A DNA stretch of 64,000 nucleotides, taken from positions 31,360,141 through 31,424,140 of the forward strand of contig NC_087071.1 in the NCBI RefSeq assembly GCF_963678635.1. The letters run 5' to 3'. Source of the DNA: Symsagittifera roscoffensis (lineage: Eukaryota; Xenacoelomorpha; Acoela; Convolutidae). Positions 1 through 29,426 of this stretch are shown in pieces. The position numbers and the translations under genes are program-made. The notes beneath the pieces are model-generated. The model worked only from the letters and a program-made list of their open reading frames with translations, was not told the origin of the DNA and ran no database searches. Position 1 is the first letter of the stretch; every line of letters begins with the position of its first letter.

Positions 1-482
1 AAGGGCATCTATATTTTTTTTGATTTTCGAAAGTTGCGATTTTTTCAGGAAAGTCGGTGTTTTGTAATGTTTACTTGCGTTCATTACTCTTGAATAGCTT
101 ACTAAGATAAATTTTCAAAATTTTTGAAAACAATTCGCGCTATGAAATAACTTGAAATATTTAGTTCATAGCTTGAATAACTTGATCAGAAAAACTGGTT
201 CATTGACTCTTTTCCAAATGTCTGTTGGCTATCCTTAAATATTATTCAAAACTTTTCCATAAAGTCCCGATCGACCATACATAGGCTTTGTTCTGCTGAT
301 TTTTTTGAAATGACAAAATGTGAAATTGAACCCAATCTGATTACATGTAATTTTATCTTTGTTGGTTTTATAATTTTATAAGCTATCAGTGACAGCATTG
401 CATTGGTTTGTAGGCTAGGTTATTTATGCAATCTAAAAATTGTGTATTAAAGCAGTTACAAAATCGGTTCTTTTACGGTTGA

Positions 483-749
483 TCTCAGAATCGGTCTAAA
501 CATTACGTTCCTTACCACCACCTTGCAGGAAGTCATTATCCGTTCTTCTGCTATGGACCATTGAACGTATTTTCTATGAGTGTTGTCCATGATTTGGCCA
601 TAGACTGTCCACACCATTGTGGAACATTGTCAGAAGAAGATTTTGAAGAAAACAAAAACAAATATTGTTGGATGAAATTCGACGATGTTTTCATAGGGAA
701 GGATCTTTTCCATTCGATCAACTATAACAACTATAATAAAAATAACTAA
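483..749 (+). other. Unassigned open frame, possible exon or relic
   Basis: An open frame of 88 codons runs from after TGA 480-482 to TAA 747-749. A possible 3' splice site (ccaccttgcag) ends at 528, and the first ATG is at 561. The translation is varied in composition, with four cysteines (CPHHC near the middle) and an acidic Glu-rich stretch, and ends in an Asn-rich tail. That is less random than most AT-rich open frames here. I do not recognise a family. It could be a terminal exon of another gene, a relic of a mobile element or chance. Confidence 0.2.
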
Positions 750-981
750 TTATATCTATAATAACTACAAATAATCCTTTAACCCATTTTAAAGTTCCAA
801 TGTGAACTGAGGACTATAATAGCGATCTTGGGTCTTGCCTTAACCTGCGCACTGATGCGAGGAATTTTGCTTCGCGTTTTATTGTTTTTATTTTGGCGAA
901 CCTGTTAATTTAAATTCAAGAAATTTCTTAGCAAAATTACGTAACCAAACATTAAGTTTCCATTCACATCTTGAGTGTTAA

Positions 982-1194
982 TGGAAAAGATATTTAGGAT
1001 CTTGCCTTACGATTACCCAGAGAACAAGAACTTTCCGCTTCCCGATCGAAGATAAAGTTGCTGTTTATATCCCTGACCCAATTTTGATGAAGAAATCAAC
1101 TCGTGAAAAGTATTATGCAATTCATAATTTGAAAACAGCAGAAGCGATGGAATCAGTTCATAGATTCTATGAAGAAGAAAATGTTTTTGCGTAG
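982..1194 (+). other. Unassigned open frame, possible exon or relic
   Basis: An open frame follows TAA 979-981 and ends at TAG 1192-1194. Its last 48 codons read as a plausible globular C-terminus (a segment YIPDPILMKK, then a Lys/Glu-rich helix-like stretch). A possible acceptor (gattacccag) ends at 1020. No family is recognised and no matching donor was found. It may belong with the open frame at 483-749. Confidence 0.2.
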
Positions 1195-1344
1195 ATCGCA
1201 ATCGAATTTGTTAACCGTAGTTTGTTATAATTTTTAAACAATTTAATTGAGCCCACTGCATTTGATGCTTTAGTATTTCGTATTTTATATGGTTATGGAA
1301 CAGAAAAATTGTCAGCTTTACTTTTGAAAAGGGAAATTTCTTTT

Positions 1345-1673
1345 CAGGGTTGGCTGTTTTAAAACAGGGGGGTTTTAAAACATGTTTTAAAACAGGTGTT
1401 TTTTATTCATGTTTTTAATTATTGTTTTATATTACGTCATACTGCAAAAATATGAAGCAAGCTATATGTTCGTATCACTTTTATGTTTTACCATGGCCTA
1501 AGTTTTGCCTATTTAAGTTTTTCATAATTGAAGTTTCAAATTGGTTCCATGTTTTTTGTCAGCCAAGAATGTGTGGTATAATTCTGACAAAGTAGTTAAA
1601 AATCTGAATTTTATACGTTTTAAAACGTTTTAAACGTTTTTTATTTAAAAAACTTGTTTAAAACCCAACCCTG
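1345..1673. mobile_element. hAT-like MITE with 8-bp target duplication
   Basis: The element starts CAGGGTTGG and ends CCAACCCTG, giving short perfect terminal inverted repeats followed by imperfect palindromic GTTTTAAAAC sequence on both sides. The octamer TTTCTTTT lies directly before (1337-1344) and directly after (1674-1681), as expected for an 8-bp target-site duplication. CAGGG termini plus an 8-bp duplication are typical of the hAT superfamily. There is no coding capacity. It is inserted in a copy of the intronic TIR repeat, which resumes at 1674. Confidence 0.85.
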
Positions 1674-1850
1674 TTTCTTTTCAGATTTTCCAGCGGAATA
1701 AAAATTTTATCTATTGATCCAGGTTTCTCAAGTTATGTTCATTTTATCAAAAAAGAACCGGTCCTAAATTTTTCGTGGAGTTCAAAGAGCTTAAAAATCA
1801 TATAATTGTTTCGAAAAAAACTTCCTACGAAGTGAAACATAGAAGGGATC
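1674..1850. repeat. Partial copy of intronic TIR repeat, split by a MITE
   Basis: The sequence (TTTTCCAGCGGAATAAAA, then GATCCAGGTTTCTCAAG and TTTTATCAAAAAAG) matches the middle of the family seen complete at 2967-3412. The preceding part of the same copy lies before 1345, so the hAT-like element interrupted it. Confidence 0.6.
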
Positions 1851-1857
1851 AAAGTAA

Positions 1858-2142
1858 CTCCTAAAGCAATTTAAGCGAGGCGGAACTTATCATGGCTGTG
1901 AGAATAGATTTAAGGCTATTTTTGTCCCACAAAAAGATTTTGAATCATTGCTTCAGGCGAATTCAATCCAATTAATTCTAGGAGGGAAACTTTCATTTAT
2001 TACAAAATATCTTGGAGGCTATAAAACTGACGTTTATGAAATAAGTCGGCTCGTTTCAAAGCAAAACATGTTTTTTCCGCCGGTAATTTGTAAAGTTATA
2101 ATTAATTATGTTTTGATTGATAAGAACGGCCTCTGGCTATGA
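1858..2142 (+). other. Unassigned open frame
   Basis: An open frame of 94 codons follows TAA 1855-1857 and ends at TGA 2140-2142. It lacks an ATG in its first half. The translation has mixed composition with a GGKLSFITKYLGGY segment and a hydrophobic end. No family is recognised; possibly an exon or a decayed element gene. Confidence 0.15.
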
Positions 2143-2330
2143 GTCGATTTGGAACAATTTTGATATAGTTACCGAATATCTAATATCGCCCCACCTCGCG
2201 AAATTCGATGTTGACGTAATCGTATTTCAACAATTACAGTACATTTTAATACAGTGACGTTTTTGGACCAACCAGATTCAAGTATTCTACTTAAATTTCA
2301 AACTTGCTATTTATTCACTGGAGGTTATAA

Positions 2331-2489
2331 ATGCAGGAACCCAATAATACTCTCAACCAAGTGAACGATCTCCTGAAACAAATTAGTCAAATATTTAATA
2401 AAAAACAACTGAAAATTAGCATTTTAAAAATCCTCCTCTTTAGCGGAAAAAATTACTCCATGGTTACACAAATGAGCCTGCAAGCGTAG
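2331..2489 (+). other. Small unassigned ORF, 52 codons
   Basis: ATG 2331 to TAG 2487-2489. The product would be a 52-residue, Asn/Gln/Leu/Ile-rich, probably helical peptide. No family is recognised. It may be chance in AT-rich sequence. Confidence 0.15.
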
Positions 2490-2705
2490 TGTTGAAAGAT
2501 CAGTCCGTTTTTCTTTCGAGCAAATTGCAGAGTTCAGTGTAAGTTTTTATGCAAAGTTGATTTCGTTTTAAAACAGCATGATCTTCGTATATTAGCTGTG
2601 TAAGGCGCCTTCTTAGGTTCGCTGCCCTATCTCCGATTAAAATATGCATGAAAGTAATAAAATGGTTGATCGATTAATGCACATGACTCTAAGAGCGGAG
2701 GTCTG

Positions 2706-2716
2706 GGTTCGAATCC
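2706..2716 (+). repeat. tRNA-like B box of a SINE head
   Basis: GGTTCGAATCC is an exact RNA polymerase III B box. The flanks do not fold as an intact tRNA, so this is read as the head of a tRNA-derived SINE or a tRNA pseudogene. Confidence 0.45.
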
Positions 2717-2966
2717 GTAGAATTGTAAGTTTTTTAATATGATGTTGTTTTTTGAATGCAAAACCTGTATTTGCCTATTTTTTGACAGTTCTTTGGTCTC
2801 TATTTTGGCCATGTTGACTTTAATTACAGGTGATGCACAATTTTTTCTGTAATTAATTTACATATGTCTAATAACGCTTGTATTCGACTAATTATAGCTT
2901 GGTTTGTTTTCTATTTCAATGATACTGTGCGGGGATTGATTGAAAATTGCCCCAGTAATAGTGTTT

Positions 2967-3412
2967 AAGAGTAATGAACGTAGTGAATACTCTTAAATAG
3001 GACTTGCTGATTTTTTTTTTCAGGAAAAGTCTTAAAAGTCTCTAATAACTAGAGATGTGCATTCATACATATTGATGCATTTATGAATGTACTTAGGTAT
3101 ATATGCACAGGTCAATTGAAATTTATTGGCTGAAAGTGACGTAAATAGCACTCTCCAAATACGAACGTGAAAATGGCCCGAAAAAACGTGAACTATGTCT
3201 AATTTCGAAAGTGAAATTTAGTTTATAGATTTCCAGCGGAATAAAAGCTTTACCTATTGATCCAGGTCTCTTTACTTGGGTTCATGTTATCAAAAAAGCG
3301 CCAATCATAAATTGTTCTAGAAATTCAAAAGCTTTAAGGCATCTATTTTTTTCTCTGAGATTTTTTCAAGAAAGTCAAAGTTTTTTTATGTTTACTTGCG
3401 TTCATTACTCTT
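2967..3412. mobile_element. Complete copy of the intronic TIR repeat (446 bp)
   Basis: Begins AAGAGTAATGAACG and ends CGTTCATTACTCTT, a perfect 14-bp terminal inverted repeat. The interior has recognisable blocks: ATAGGACTT, a T-tract ending TTCAGGAAAAGTC, TTTCCAGCGGAATAAAAG, TGATCCAGGTCTC and TTTTATGTTTACTTGCG. The same blocks recur in order in many places between 1 and 26400. No open frame of note and no clear target duplication is seen. It is interpreted as a non-autonomous DNA transposon family that has expanded in this locus. Confidence 0.7.
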
Positions 3413-3540
3413 TTCCAATCTTCGATTGGCTATGTTTTCTTTACCGCTGCGACTAGAAAGGGTATTGTAATCGGGCACTAGACATTTTCCACAAGACACA
3501 AGAAGCTGTGTTTCATGGTATATTCAAATCTAATGACTGA

Positions 3541-3612
3541 TTCTGCACAATTAGCCTAGAGGTAACGCCCATGCATGGGACCTCAGAGTTAGTGGGTTCG
3601 AGTCCTGTAATT
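3541..3612 (+). repeat. tRNA-derived SINE head
   Basis: An A-box-like TAGCCTAGAGG (3552-3562) and an exact B box GGTTCGAGTCC (3595-3605) are spaced as in a tRNA gene, and ACAAT/ATTGT could form part of an acceptor stem. The middle does not form a convincing anticodon arm, so this is called a SINE head or pseudo-tRNA. Confidence 0.5.
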
Positions 3613-4178
3613 GTTTTGTTCCACATATGCTCCTCAAATTGAATTTATTTCGAGACAAGCGAGCAAAATTTTTTTGACTAAGACGAAAGCTAGTGTCGAA
3701 CTTTTTAAATTCTCTTTCAGCTAGCTGCCGTGCTATTTGCTGTTGTATGCAAGCAGTGCGTAGCTCTGCTTCACTTTTGTGTACAATTTATTTTCATTTC
3801 GGTTTATTTTTCAAAACAGTGGGTTATAAATACATAAACATATGGTTCAATACAGATACTATGTTTCTACAATATAAGTAGCCTATTTCATTGCACAATT
3901 TTGGACTCAAAAGTTGTTTCATGCTATTTGAACAGCACGAGTTCTGCCCGCTCTATAGCTGGGAATAATTCCTGGCTGTGGTAACTGCAAGCTGAAGATG
4001 TATGGAAGTCTGATATAAGTGAGGTCTTATTGGCATGGTAGTCAAGTTCTCGTCTATGAGGCAGCTTGTAGTTTCGATCAAAAGATGTTGCTATCTTTTT
4101 TCAAAAGGTTTTTTTTCGTGCGCAAGAAACGCTTGTGTTTTGAGACTGCTCCACTTTTTTCCTACGTAATTTTTATTA

Positions 4179-4200
4179 CCCTTGCGATAAGCAAGGGTAT
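4179..4200. repeat. Recurrent hairpin CTTGCGATAAGCAAG
   Basis: CCTTGC and GCAAGG pair around a short loop. Close variants occur near 8391-8411 and 12566-12585, each in otherwise unlike sequence, so the hairpin marks an end or conserved block of a dispersed repeat. Confidence 0.45.
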
Positions 4201-4955
4201 TGCTACCGGGTACTAGACTTTTTTTCCGTAAACAACTTTGTCCACAAGATCTGCACTTCGAGAGGATCTTCAGTTTTAGAGGAAGATACCTAAGTAGTAT
4301 CTTGCTCTAGAAGTTACTTAAATAGTAATTAGTTCAAACCCGTTTCAGGTAGTAATTATCTTTTCAAAAAAAAAATTCGTGTTCGTGGTTTTTGTCCTAG
4401 TTTCCGTCGGTTCTTTTTCCGTTTTTTTAAACGCCATTTTTTATTTGATAAGATTTTTACTGGTTTACTTTTTAAAGCATGGGTTTTGTTTCAATTTAAA
4501 CAGCTTTTACTTTAACTGGAACTTTAAATTAAATGTCTGATTTTGAGTTTTTTTCTTTTTTTTTATATTCAAACAGTTTCAGTTTATGTTGTATCGACTA
4601 AGTCAACTTGTTTTGCGTAATTTTGAGATCAAAATATATCCGTTTGGGATAATGTCTTTTAGTTCGGAAGGGTCGTAAAAAGTTTTCTGTGACAACAGTT
4701 TTGGTTTTCGGCTCAACATGTTTCGACCCAAAGTTTGTTTCCTTTGTTGCCGCTCGGTAAATGATTCCATTTATTAGGGCCTGTGAACCTCATGCGATTC
4801 AAATATTAAGTTTTGTAGTTGTAATTTTTCATATTTTGTCAAGTTATCTTTTCAAGTAATGTTTTCCAACATAATTTATCAGAAATAATTGTGACTTCTG
4901 TCGTTTTTTCATTCGCTATGTTGTAGCGCAATATAGTTTTAACATGACAAGTGTT

Positions 4956-4973
4956 GCGAAGCTCCGCTTCGCC
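4956..4973. repeat. Recurrent hairpin GCGAAGCTCCGCTTCGC
   Basis: A perfect 7-bp stem with a 3-base loop, followed by CTCTCTGTCAC. A near copy followed by CCTCTGT is at about 8949-8966 and a diverged copy at 6750-6767. It is GC-rich in an AT-rich setting and belongs to a dispersed repeat. Confidence 0.5.
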
Positions 4974-5128
4974 TCTCTGTCACAAACTTTTGCATTCAAT
5001 TTTTTATGCATCTTTGTTTTTGACGATTTTAATTACTATTCAAGTACGAGTGAATATTTTTCTTTTTGTATAGTATAGATGGTCTACTTGAATGTCTTAA
5101 ATGTTTGCTTAATGCGCAGCTGAAAGTG

Positions 5129-5139
5129 GGTTCGATCCC
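5129..5139 (+). repeat. tRNA-like B box
   Basis: GGTTCGATCCC is an RNA polymerase III B-box match in the context AGTGGGTTCGATCCCCGCT. The upstream tRNA-like part is decayed. Probably a SINE head. Confidence 0.4.
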
Positions 5140-5396
5140 CGCTATTATAAGGTCTTTCGCAGGCCCACTGATTTTTGCTGTGTTGTTCTCTGTGTAGAAT
5201 TTTTAGAGACCTTTTTTCTCGTTTTGCTCTGCTTGCAAAAATAGACAAGGATCCCAATTTTGTCTAATTTGTTTTTTTTCTCATAAAAAAGTCAAGGCTT
5301 TTTAACCTTGAAGCTTTCATTTCCTTGAAAGCTTTTAGAAATTGGAGAAAGTTTTGTTTCTGGATTGTTCCGTTCATCTAAATTTCTAACTGTTAG

Positions 5397-23098
<17,702 letters not shown>

Positions 23099-23446
23099 AA
23101 AAACGGTTGCCAAGAACTTGACTGATTTCTAGGAACTTGACTGGTTTCTAGGAATTGACTTGTTTCTTGGAACCGGGCTGTACCTGTTATGCAGGATCTC
23201 TTAGTAACTTGCCGAACGACAAACAAGGATGAAAATGAAACAAACTTGGTATTAGTTTGTAAACGAAGTTTTGATGCTATTTGACGTTTAAATTCAAATT
23301 TTTTTAAGAAAGCAGTTGGTTTACCTATAGCATAGTAATTTTTGTCTCAGAATAGAAGCGCAGGTAGCTCACAAAAATCTTTGTAAACAATATAAATCTA
23401 TGTCTTGACGGAGCTTTCCATTTGAAAACAGCTCAGGTGAAATAAA
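23099..23446 (+). other. pfk 3' UTR with polyadenylation signal
   Basis: An AATAAA hexamer at 23441-23446 is the first consensus signal after the stop codon, giving a 3' UTR near 360 nt. Short direct repeats (AGGAACTTGACTGGTTTCT type) lie at 23108-23170. Confidence 0.55.
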
Positions 23447-24902
23447 AGTCTTTTGAGTCGCGAAACCTAAGATCACTTTTTTTGAATTTCAACATCCTAT
23501 CATCTCTAAAACATGTATTTCGCGTTCATAAATTGATTTATGTCATAGCTAAATGTCGATATTAATTGTTTTTGTTAACTTGATTGTTTGTTCGGTGCTC
23601 TAATTTTTGAATCCAATTAAATTTTTTCAGACCGTAACTATTCTGACAACTAAACTGCTTAGTTTGTTCCAATCGAAAGTACTGCTCTAGCGAAACAAAG
23701 CTAATCAGGTTTTGAATTTAAATTGAATCAACTAATTAATTTATTATTTGCCAGCTCTACCTAGTGAAATTCACATTACAAGTCTATCTTCCTTTCTGTA
23801 GTGCTTTTGCTGTTTGCAGTACTAATGTAGATAATGTAAATACAACCATAGAAAGACTCTTTCCCATTATACAGCCCATTCTAGCGGCTTTCATTTTTAA
23901 TGATTATGAAATTTAAGGTTTTTGAAGCATTTGAGTGTTCAGTAAAATATCATCCCTATGGCATTATAAGTCATATTGGAAATTTAAAGTTCACGATATC
24001 GAAGTTATGGCTTCTATTTAGGATATTGAAAGGCTCTAATTGATTTTAAAAATAATGACCAGTGTATAATGGGATCTACTTTACAATCCCCCCTCCGAAT
24101 TTTCAACCAGTCAGAAAGCAGAAAAATTTAATTCTTACTAGAAATTTCTAGTGCTAGTTTACTGTATTTATTTATAGGGGTGGCGATTCCCAAGTAGATA
24201 CCACAAGGGTGGGGGAAATGTTATGTAGATCTTTATACTGGGAAAGAGTAGAGAAGTTTTTGAGTTGAAAGTCGAAGAATGCAAAACCGTCCACCTTTTG
24301 CAGTCAAGTTTGATGAAGCACTTGCAGAAATGAATACTGCTTGGCTAATGTTTGTTTGGATTTTGAAAAGTTTTCTATCTATTGAAGTTTCAGTTATATA
24401 ACACGTGCTTATTAATCTCGTAATCGCAAATCTCCAAATTTCAATACCTAATTCACTTTAGAAATCCATTTATACGAGCAAAATTAATACTTTCACAGCA
24501 TATGTTTTCAGTCACCAATTTGAAGCATAATTATGGGTCAAAGATTTCTGCCCTAGTCCGTTTACTCAGACTTCGTTTTTTTTGTGTCTAAAATAAGGCA
24601 AGGAAGATGGTTTTTGAGTTCATTGTTCTGGGAAAATACTAAGTTTGATAACGCTCCTTGACTCATTTCATCTGACCCTTAGATTTAAAAATCGTGTTTA
24701 GTGTTTTTTCTGAACGTTTTTTTTTCAAAACGTGAAAAAACCATTTGCTTGCTTTTTTTATGCTTTGCATTTTTGCTTTTTACATTTGAAGTGATTTGAT
24801 TTCTTTTCTTTCAGTTCCTTAAAAGTGTTAAGGTGACGAAAAATGTGATTGACTTCTTTTTTCGACAGTCGGTTTTATTTTTGAGATTTTCCTGCGGAAT
24901 AA

Positions 24903-25465
24903 AAACTCTAAGAGAAGAACGGAGCGAGTATTCTTATATTGGTCGTGGTGATTTTTTTTTTCAGAAAAACATGAAATGTTGTTCTCGCTCAATTTTAAAG
25001 TTTTATTTTTTTTGAAGTTTTTTTTTTCATTTTTTTTGTTAAGAGGAAGGAAAACACTACTATCAAACAGTAAAAATGTGAAGGTCTCGAAAACCCTGAT
25101 CGACTTCTATTTTTGAAATTGCAATTTAAATATCAGAGTTCTCAGCGAAATAAACATTTTACCATCTGATCCGTTTTTCTCACATTGGGGTAGCTGTATC
25201 AAAAAAAAGCACCGACTATAAATTGTTCGTGCAATTCGAAAAGATGTGATGGTAGATATTTTTTTTGGAGTAGGAAAAATGAAACTTTGGAGTTAGAAAA
25301 AATGGCTGTGTTCTATTGATCGAGTTTTCTCAAATTTTTGTCAAAAGGTGTCAATCTTAATTTTTAGTTGAAATTTAAAGTTTGTAGCCAATATATTTTT
25401 CTGAAATTCAAACATTGACGTTTTTGCCTCGCGTTGCTCGACTCCTTTTCAAATTTGTTGGCTAT
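24903..25465. mobile_element. Diverged copy of the intronic TIR repeat outside pfk
   Basis: Starts AAGAGAAGAACGGAGCGAG..TATTGGTCGTGG, runs through TTTTTTTCAGAAAAACATG and TCTCAGCGAAATAAAC, and ends CTCCTTTTCAAATTTGTTGGCTATG. Shows that the family is not confined to pfk introns. Confidence 0.5.
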
Positions 25466-27046
25466 GATTTGATTAGATCACAATTTTGGGCAACCTTTGT
25501 ATAAGCAAAGTCATTAAACATGACAAAATTGCTTTGAGCATTCCCCATTCACTACACTTTTAATGTAGTACCCTCCCATTCTTGAAACAAACTGGAAAAA
25601 AAAACATCTATAGTTTTGTCTAACTACTAAAATACAAAATATTCATTTTTCCTGGTTTCTAACTACAGAAATTGCAATTCTTGAAAATTCCCCTGTGTTC
25701 TTGTGTCTTTTTTTCAGCCTGCAACTAGGTAAATTAACAATTGGATTCAGTTTTGCTTAGCTCATTCATATGAGAATTAAGTCAAAGTCTGTTGTTTGTT
25801 TTCGTTAATTTTTTTTCGACCAAGTTGATGCATGTAGCAAAATATTTGCAATACAACACGATCAGCGCCGTAAATTTTTTTGACCTTGTTTCTTTGAAAT
25901 GTGTATGCAGTTCCTTTTGAAGCTACTTTTTCTGTTGTTTCATATTTGTCTATTTGAAGTTAGCTGCTAGCTGTTCTTCTCATAATCAGTCATCACAAAT
26001 GAACAGCAGTCAGTTTTTTTGGCAGTCATTAGTCATTTGAGATGTTTCATAAAACATATCACCAGAAGCCAATCTGTTATCTAACTAATATACTGAAGTA
26101 TCAATGCTCACATAAACCTGGCTAGTGTAAAAACTTGATAAAAGCCACTCCAGGAAACCATAATCTGAGTAGAATTCTTCTCAAACTTTATAAGAGTCAA
26201 TGAGCGTAGTTCAGATTCTCATAGAGGTAGCAACGCTACTTCTTTTTTTAAGGAGAAGTCTTAACATTTGTGCAGGCTCAAATTAACTTTTCAGCGGTTT
26301 GACTTCTAATTTGTTAAAGTTCTGTTGATTTAATTGTAAGAAGGAAGGCAAAAATTTAGTCCCTACTGTTCAACTCAGAGAAGTTAACGTTACAGGAGTT
26401 ATGGGATATCCATTATGAGAAACTCCTTTTGTTAATTCGTTTATTTGGTTTTACTTTTCCGTAACCTAAGTACCCTAAGTAATAAACTATTTTGGGACCA
26501 ATGGTTACTAGCTCGAAAACAACTCGAACAAAATAACTCAAAATTTATGCTTAACTATTGATGTTTTCAACTCTTGGACTTTGCAAATGCTTTTTTACAC
26601 AAATGAATGCTTCTGTTGTATTACGATTTCTGGTTTCTCGAAACAATGAATTTAATTTCTTAACTTTTAAAATAATATCAAATGTTTTTCATTCATTTAA
26701 TGGTAATTGCAAAAAAAAATCCACTTAATCATTGCAAAACAAAACTTGCAGTATCCAAAATCAAATCAGCAATGAAGTTATAAAAAGGCAATAAACCCGC
26801 CCAGCTTGAAAATAAATATCAATTGGATCTACTTAAGAATCTCCACCCCTATGAATAAATACAGAAAATCAGCGCTAGTGCGTTGTATTGAGAAAACTAA
26901 TTTTGCTGCATTCTGAACTACTTAACTTCTTTCGCATGTTTTTGCTTCTCGAGTGACTACTGTTCTAGGCAAACAGTTCACTTTCATTGCTATTGCCATG
27001 AGATTATTGTTCCGAACATTGAAAATGGGAAAGAACATAAAATTCG

Positions 27047-27490
27047 AGTGTGTTTTAATTTTTTTTCTTTTTGATTTCCACGCAAAATCAGGTACTACAA
27101 ATTATCATCGGACTGGGTTGAGATATATATCATATTAAAACCCTTTCTTTTGCAATTTGATCCACATTTAGAAAATCCCAGAAATTTTTCCCACTGTCCA
27201 GAAAAATTGGTTCAAAATTTTTGATTTTTCGTCTTAATTCGAGCAAATGAAGCAAGCGAGCAGGCTTACAACAACTGAATTATGCCTTATTTAAGACTTA
27301 AAAATTAATTTTAAACAAGTAAACTAAATTTTGATGTTTTTCAACTTCATTTTGGGAACCAGAAATTTCACAAAATTCAAAAATTAATTGCAAAATTTTT
27401 TTTAAAAAAGTAGTTTTTTTATAGATTTTTTAAAAAGTTTTTCTAGTCGTTTTTCTACAAAAATTTTTGTCGAATTTCTCTATATTACTA
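27047..27490 (+). repeat. Dispersed repeat, inverted copy at about 46640-47010
   Basis: Blocks such as CGCAAAATCAGGTAC, TTGATTTTTCGTCTTAATTC and GAGCAAATGAAGCAAGCGAG recur as reverse complements, in reversed order, at about 46640-47010. Diverged, non-coding. Confidence 0.6.
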
Positions 27491-27801
27491 TTACTGTCTA
27501 ATATGCCTAAATTGTTTTTTTACGTCAGATCTTTTTATCGCATCAAGCAATGAAAACTACACTAGTTTGGAAAAGTCATGTTTTAAAACGTAGTTTTCTA
27601 AGGACAATAGTCGGAACGTTCTGTGCTAATTGCACAGTAACTGGCTATTCTAGTTTAAATTGTATCTTCATTATCAAGTTTTGCGAGTTGATTTTTCGGA
27701 TTTGAAAATTATCGCTTCTCAACATCAATCGTTGTTGCTTTGCCTCAATTAATGAAAGTTAGGAAATTTAGAAATAGAAAAGAACTTCGGTGTAGGTTAT
27801 G

Positions 27802-27987
27802 GGGTCTTTTCTGTTATACGGCCTAAAACTGTTCTTTTTGTTAATTTTAAAATTGCATCACAATTCTCAAATCTGATTGGTTGAAATCATTAACATTTAT
27901 TAACAGCAAAATAAAATCAAGTTTTCATTAAACACAGAAGCTCAAAGAACAATTTGGCAATTTTGGGCCGTATAACAGAAAAGACTC
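27802..27987. mobile_element. Short MITE with 20-bp TIR
   Basis: GTCTTTTCTGTTATACGGCC (27804-27823) and its exact reverse complement (27966-27985) flank about 140 bp of AT-rich sequence. No coding capacity. No clear target duplication. A half-site occurs at 16676. Confidence 0.75.
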
Positions 27988-28904
27988 AAGTCGAGTTTTT
28001 AAATCGCAAAAAAACCTTCAGAACGTTTGTCAAGCATCAAGCTATAATAATGAAGCCTTTCGAGCCGCGATCCGGATTCCTCACAAAAGTTTAAACCTAG
28101 CCTCATATCTCGAGAAAAACTGGTAAAATTGATTTGCCATAGAAACAACTTTGATCAGTTTTTTCTGGTTTTTTTTACTTATTCCGCTCAAAAAACAGTA
28201 TTTCGACATCTTGAACTGATACTATTTTGCGTCAATCTGCATGTATGTAATTAGCCAATCTTTTTTCAGCACCATCTCAGACTGTTTTGTTCACAATTTA
28301 ACGCCAATTTCGCCAATAAATATAGATTGATTAGTGAACTATTCAAACTTTTTCATAAGCTGCAGACTATCAAAAAGTATAGTAAATGTGCCTAAAAGAT
28401 TGAGTCTGCTTCTGTTTAGATTATTAAATTAAATGATTTCAAAATCAACATGCAATAACTTTCGATCATACTCTACTGATATTCGAGATGGCTGGCTTGC
28501 ATTTCTGAGCTTGATTTTCTTTTTCTTCCTCATAAGCAAGCTGAGCTGTCAGTTGGCACAAGAGGCAATTGGAACAGACACCAGCCATGCAACAATCGCC
28601 ATGCAGACTTCCTTTCAGATTGAATTTTTCCCTGATTTTCATCCGATAGAGGGCGATGGTGGAAGTGTAGCCTGAAAAAGTTCTCCCATTGACATACCTC
28701 CCCCACTCACCAAGTCCACCCCTCCCCCCTCCCTCTCACCCTCACTCTCCCTTCTTCTGATTCCCAGCACTTTTGTAAAAATTACAAAAAAGTTTTGATG
28801 CAAAAATAAGGGGTTCGAAGTTAATCTCGTTTTTATAGAAATATAAAACAGTTTCGCACAAAGCTTCATGCGCTGATGGAATTTTGATAAAATATTGGAT
28901 GTTT

Positions 28905-29426
28905 TCATGCGACTGAGTGCCGAATGTTACACAAAATTAGGTCAGGAGTTAGTAAAGTTTCCAAAAAAATATATTTAAGATTTTGTTTTTTCTTCATAAT
29001 GTTTTTTATAGTGCTGATAATGATTGTAGTCTTAGAGGAGAGGGGGAAGGGTTTTAAAGATAGAAAACACCAGCCTAAGAACACAACAAGAGACAACGCC
29101 AACGCAACCAGATATCCTTTCTCCCAACTTGAGAGCTTGATTTTGTCGCCCAGTTCGTAATCTTCGCTGTTTTCGGCCAATTGATCACTGCCTTCGTAAA
29201 TTGCTGAACGTTCCTCCTCGCGAATTTTCAATTTAATGCAGCTTTCGGCAATGAGTAAACCGATGATCAGCAAGCCGAAAACCACAGACAAAACTGCCCA
29301 GACTCTCATGTGGATTCTAGATCCAATGTAGTATAAGGTAATACATGGAATCCAAGCTGTAACACAAAACCAGGTATGCTTATGTTCAAAATTGTAATCT
29401 AAGCAATCAACCCAATTTTGAGCCAT
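28905..29426 (-). CDS. Candidate small multi-pass membrane protein, unidentified
   Basis: An open frame of 173 codons from ATG 29426-29424 to the stop at 28907-28905. A possible acceptor (CTTTTTTCAG) precedes the ATG, so a 5' non-coding exon is possible. The N-terminus has NWVDCLDYN and then CVTAWIPCITLYYIG, a Cys-x5-Pro-Cys-containing hydrophobic stretch that recalls the PLAC8/cornifelin pattern but is not a full match. Two further membrane segments follow (VLSVVFGLLIIGLLIAESC and YLVALALSLVVFLGWCFLSL), separated by an acidic loop of about 40 residues. The last 45 residues are AT-rich low-quality sequence and may be intron read-through. The strong hydrophobic pattern and acidic loop make a real gene likely; the family is not established. 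Confidence 0.5.
   Translation of the reverse strand: MAQNWVDCLDYNFEHKHTWFCVTAWIPCITLYYIGSRIHMRVWAVLSVVFGLLIIGLLIAESCIKLKIREEERSAIYEGSDQLAENSEDYELGDKIKLSSWEKGYLVALALSLVVFLGWCFLSLKPFPLSSKTTIIISTIKNIMKKKQNLKYIFLETLLTPDLILCNIRHSVA

Larger units (their letters stand above)
23461..28904. other. Intergenic, repeats only
   Basis: No convincing gene. It contains degenerate copies of the pfk intronic TIR repeat (about 24903-25465 and 26183-26400), a 60-bp block at 24147-24206 repeated inverted at 26838-26900 (around TATAGGGGTGG), a dispersed repeat at 27047-27490 and a MITE at 27802-27987. A C/T tract is at 28690-28755. Confidence 0.6.

Noticed and set aside
3541-3612. Functional tRNA gene
   Set aside because: A and B boxes are present but the anticodon arm and acceptor stem do not pair well.
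28433-28675. 80-codon ORF with a hydrophobic segment
   Set aside because: The hydrophobic part comes from a T-rich run; no other support.
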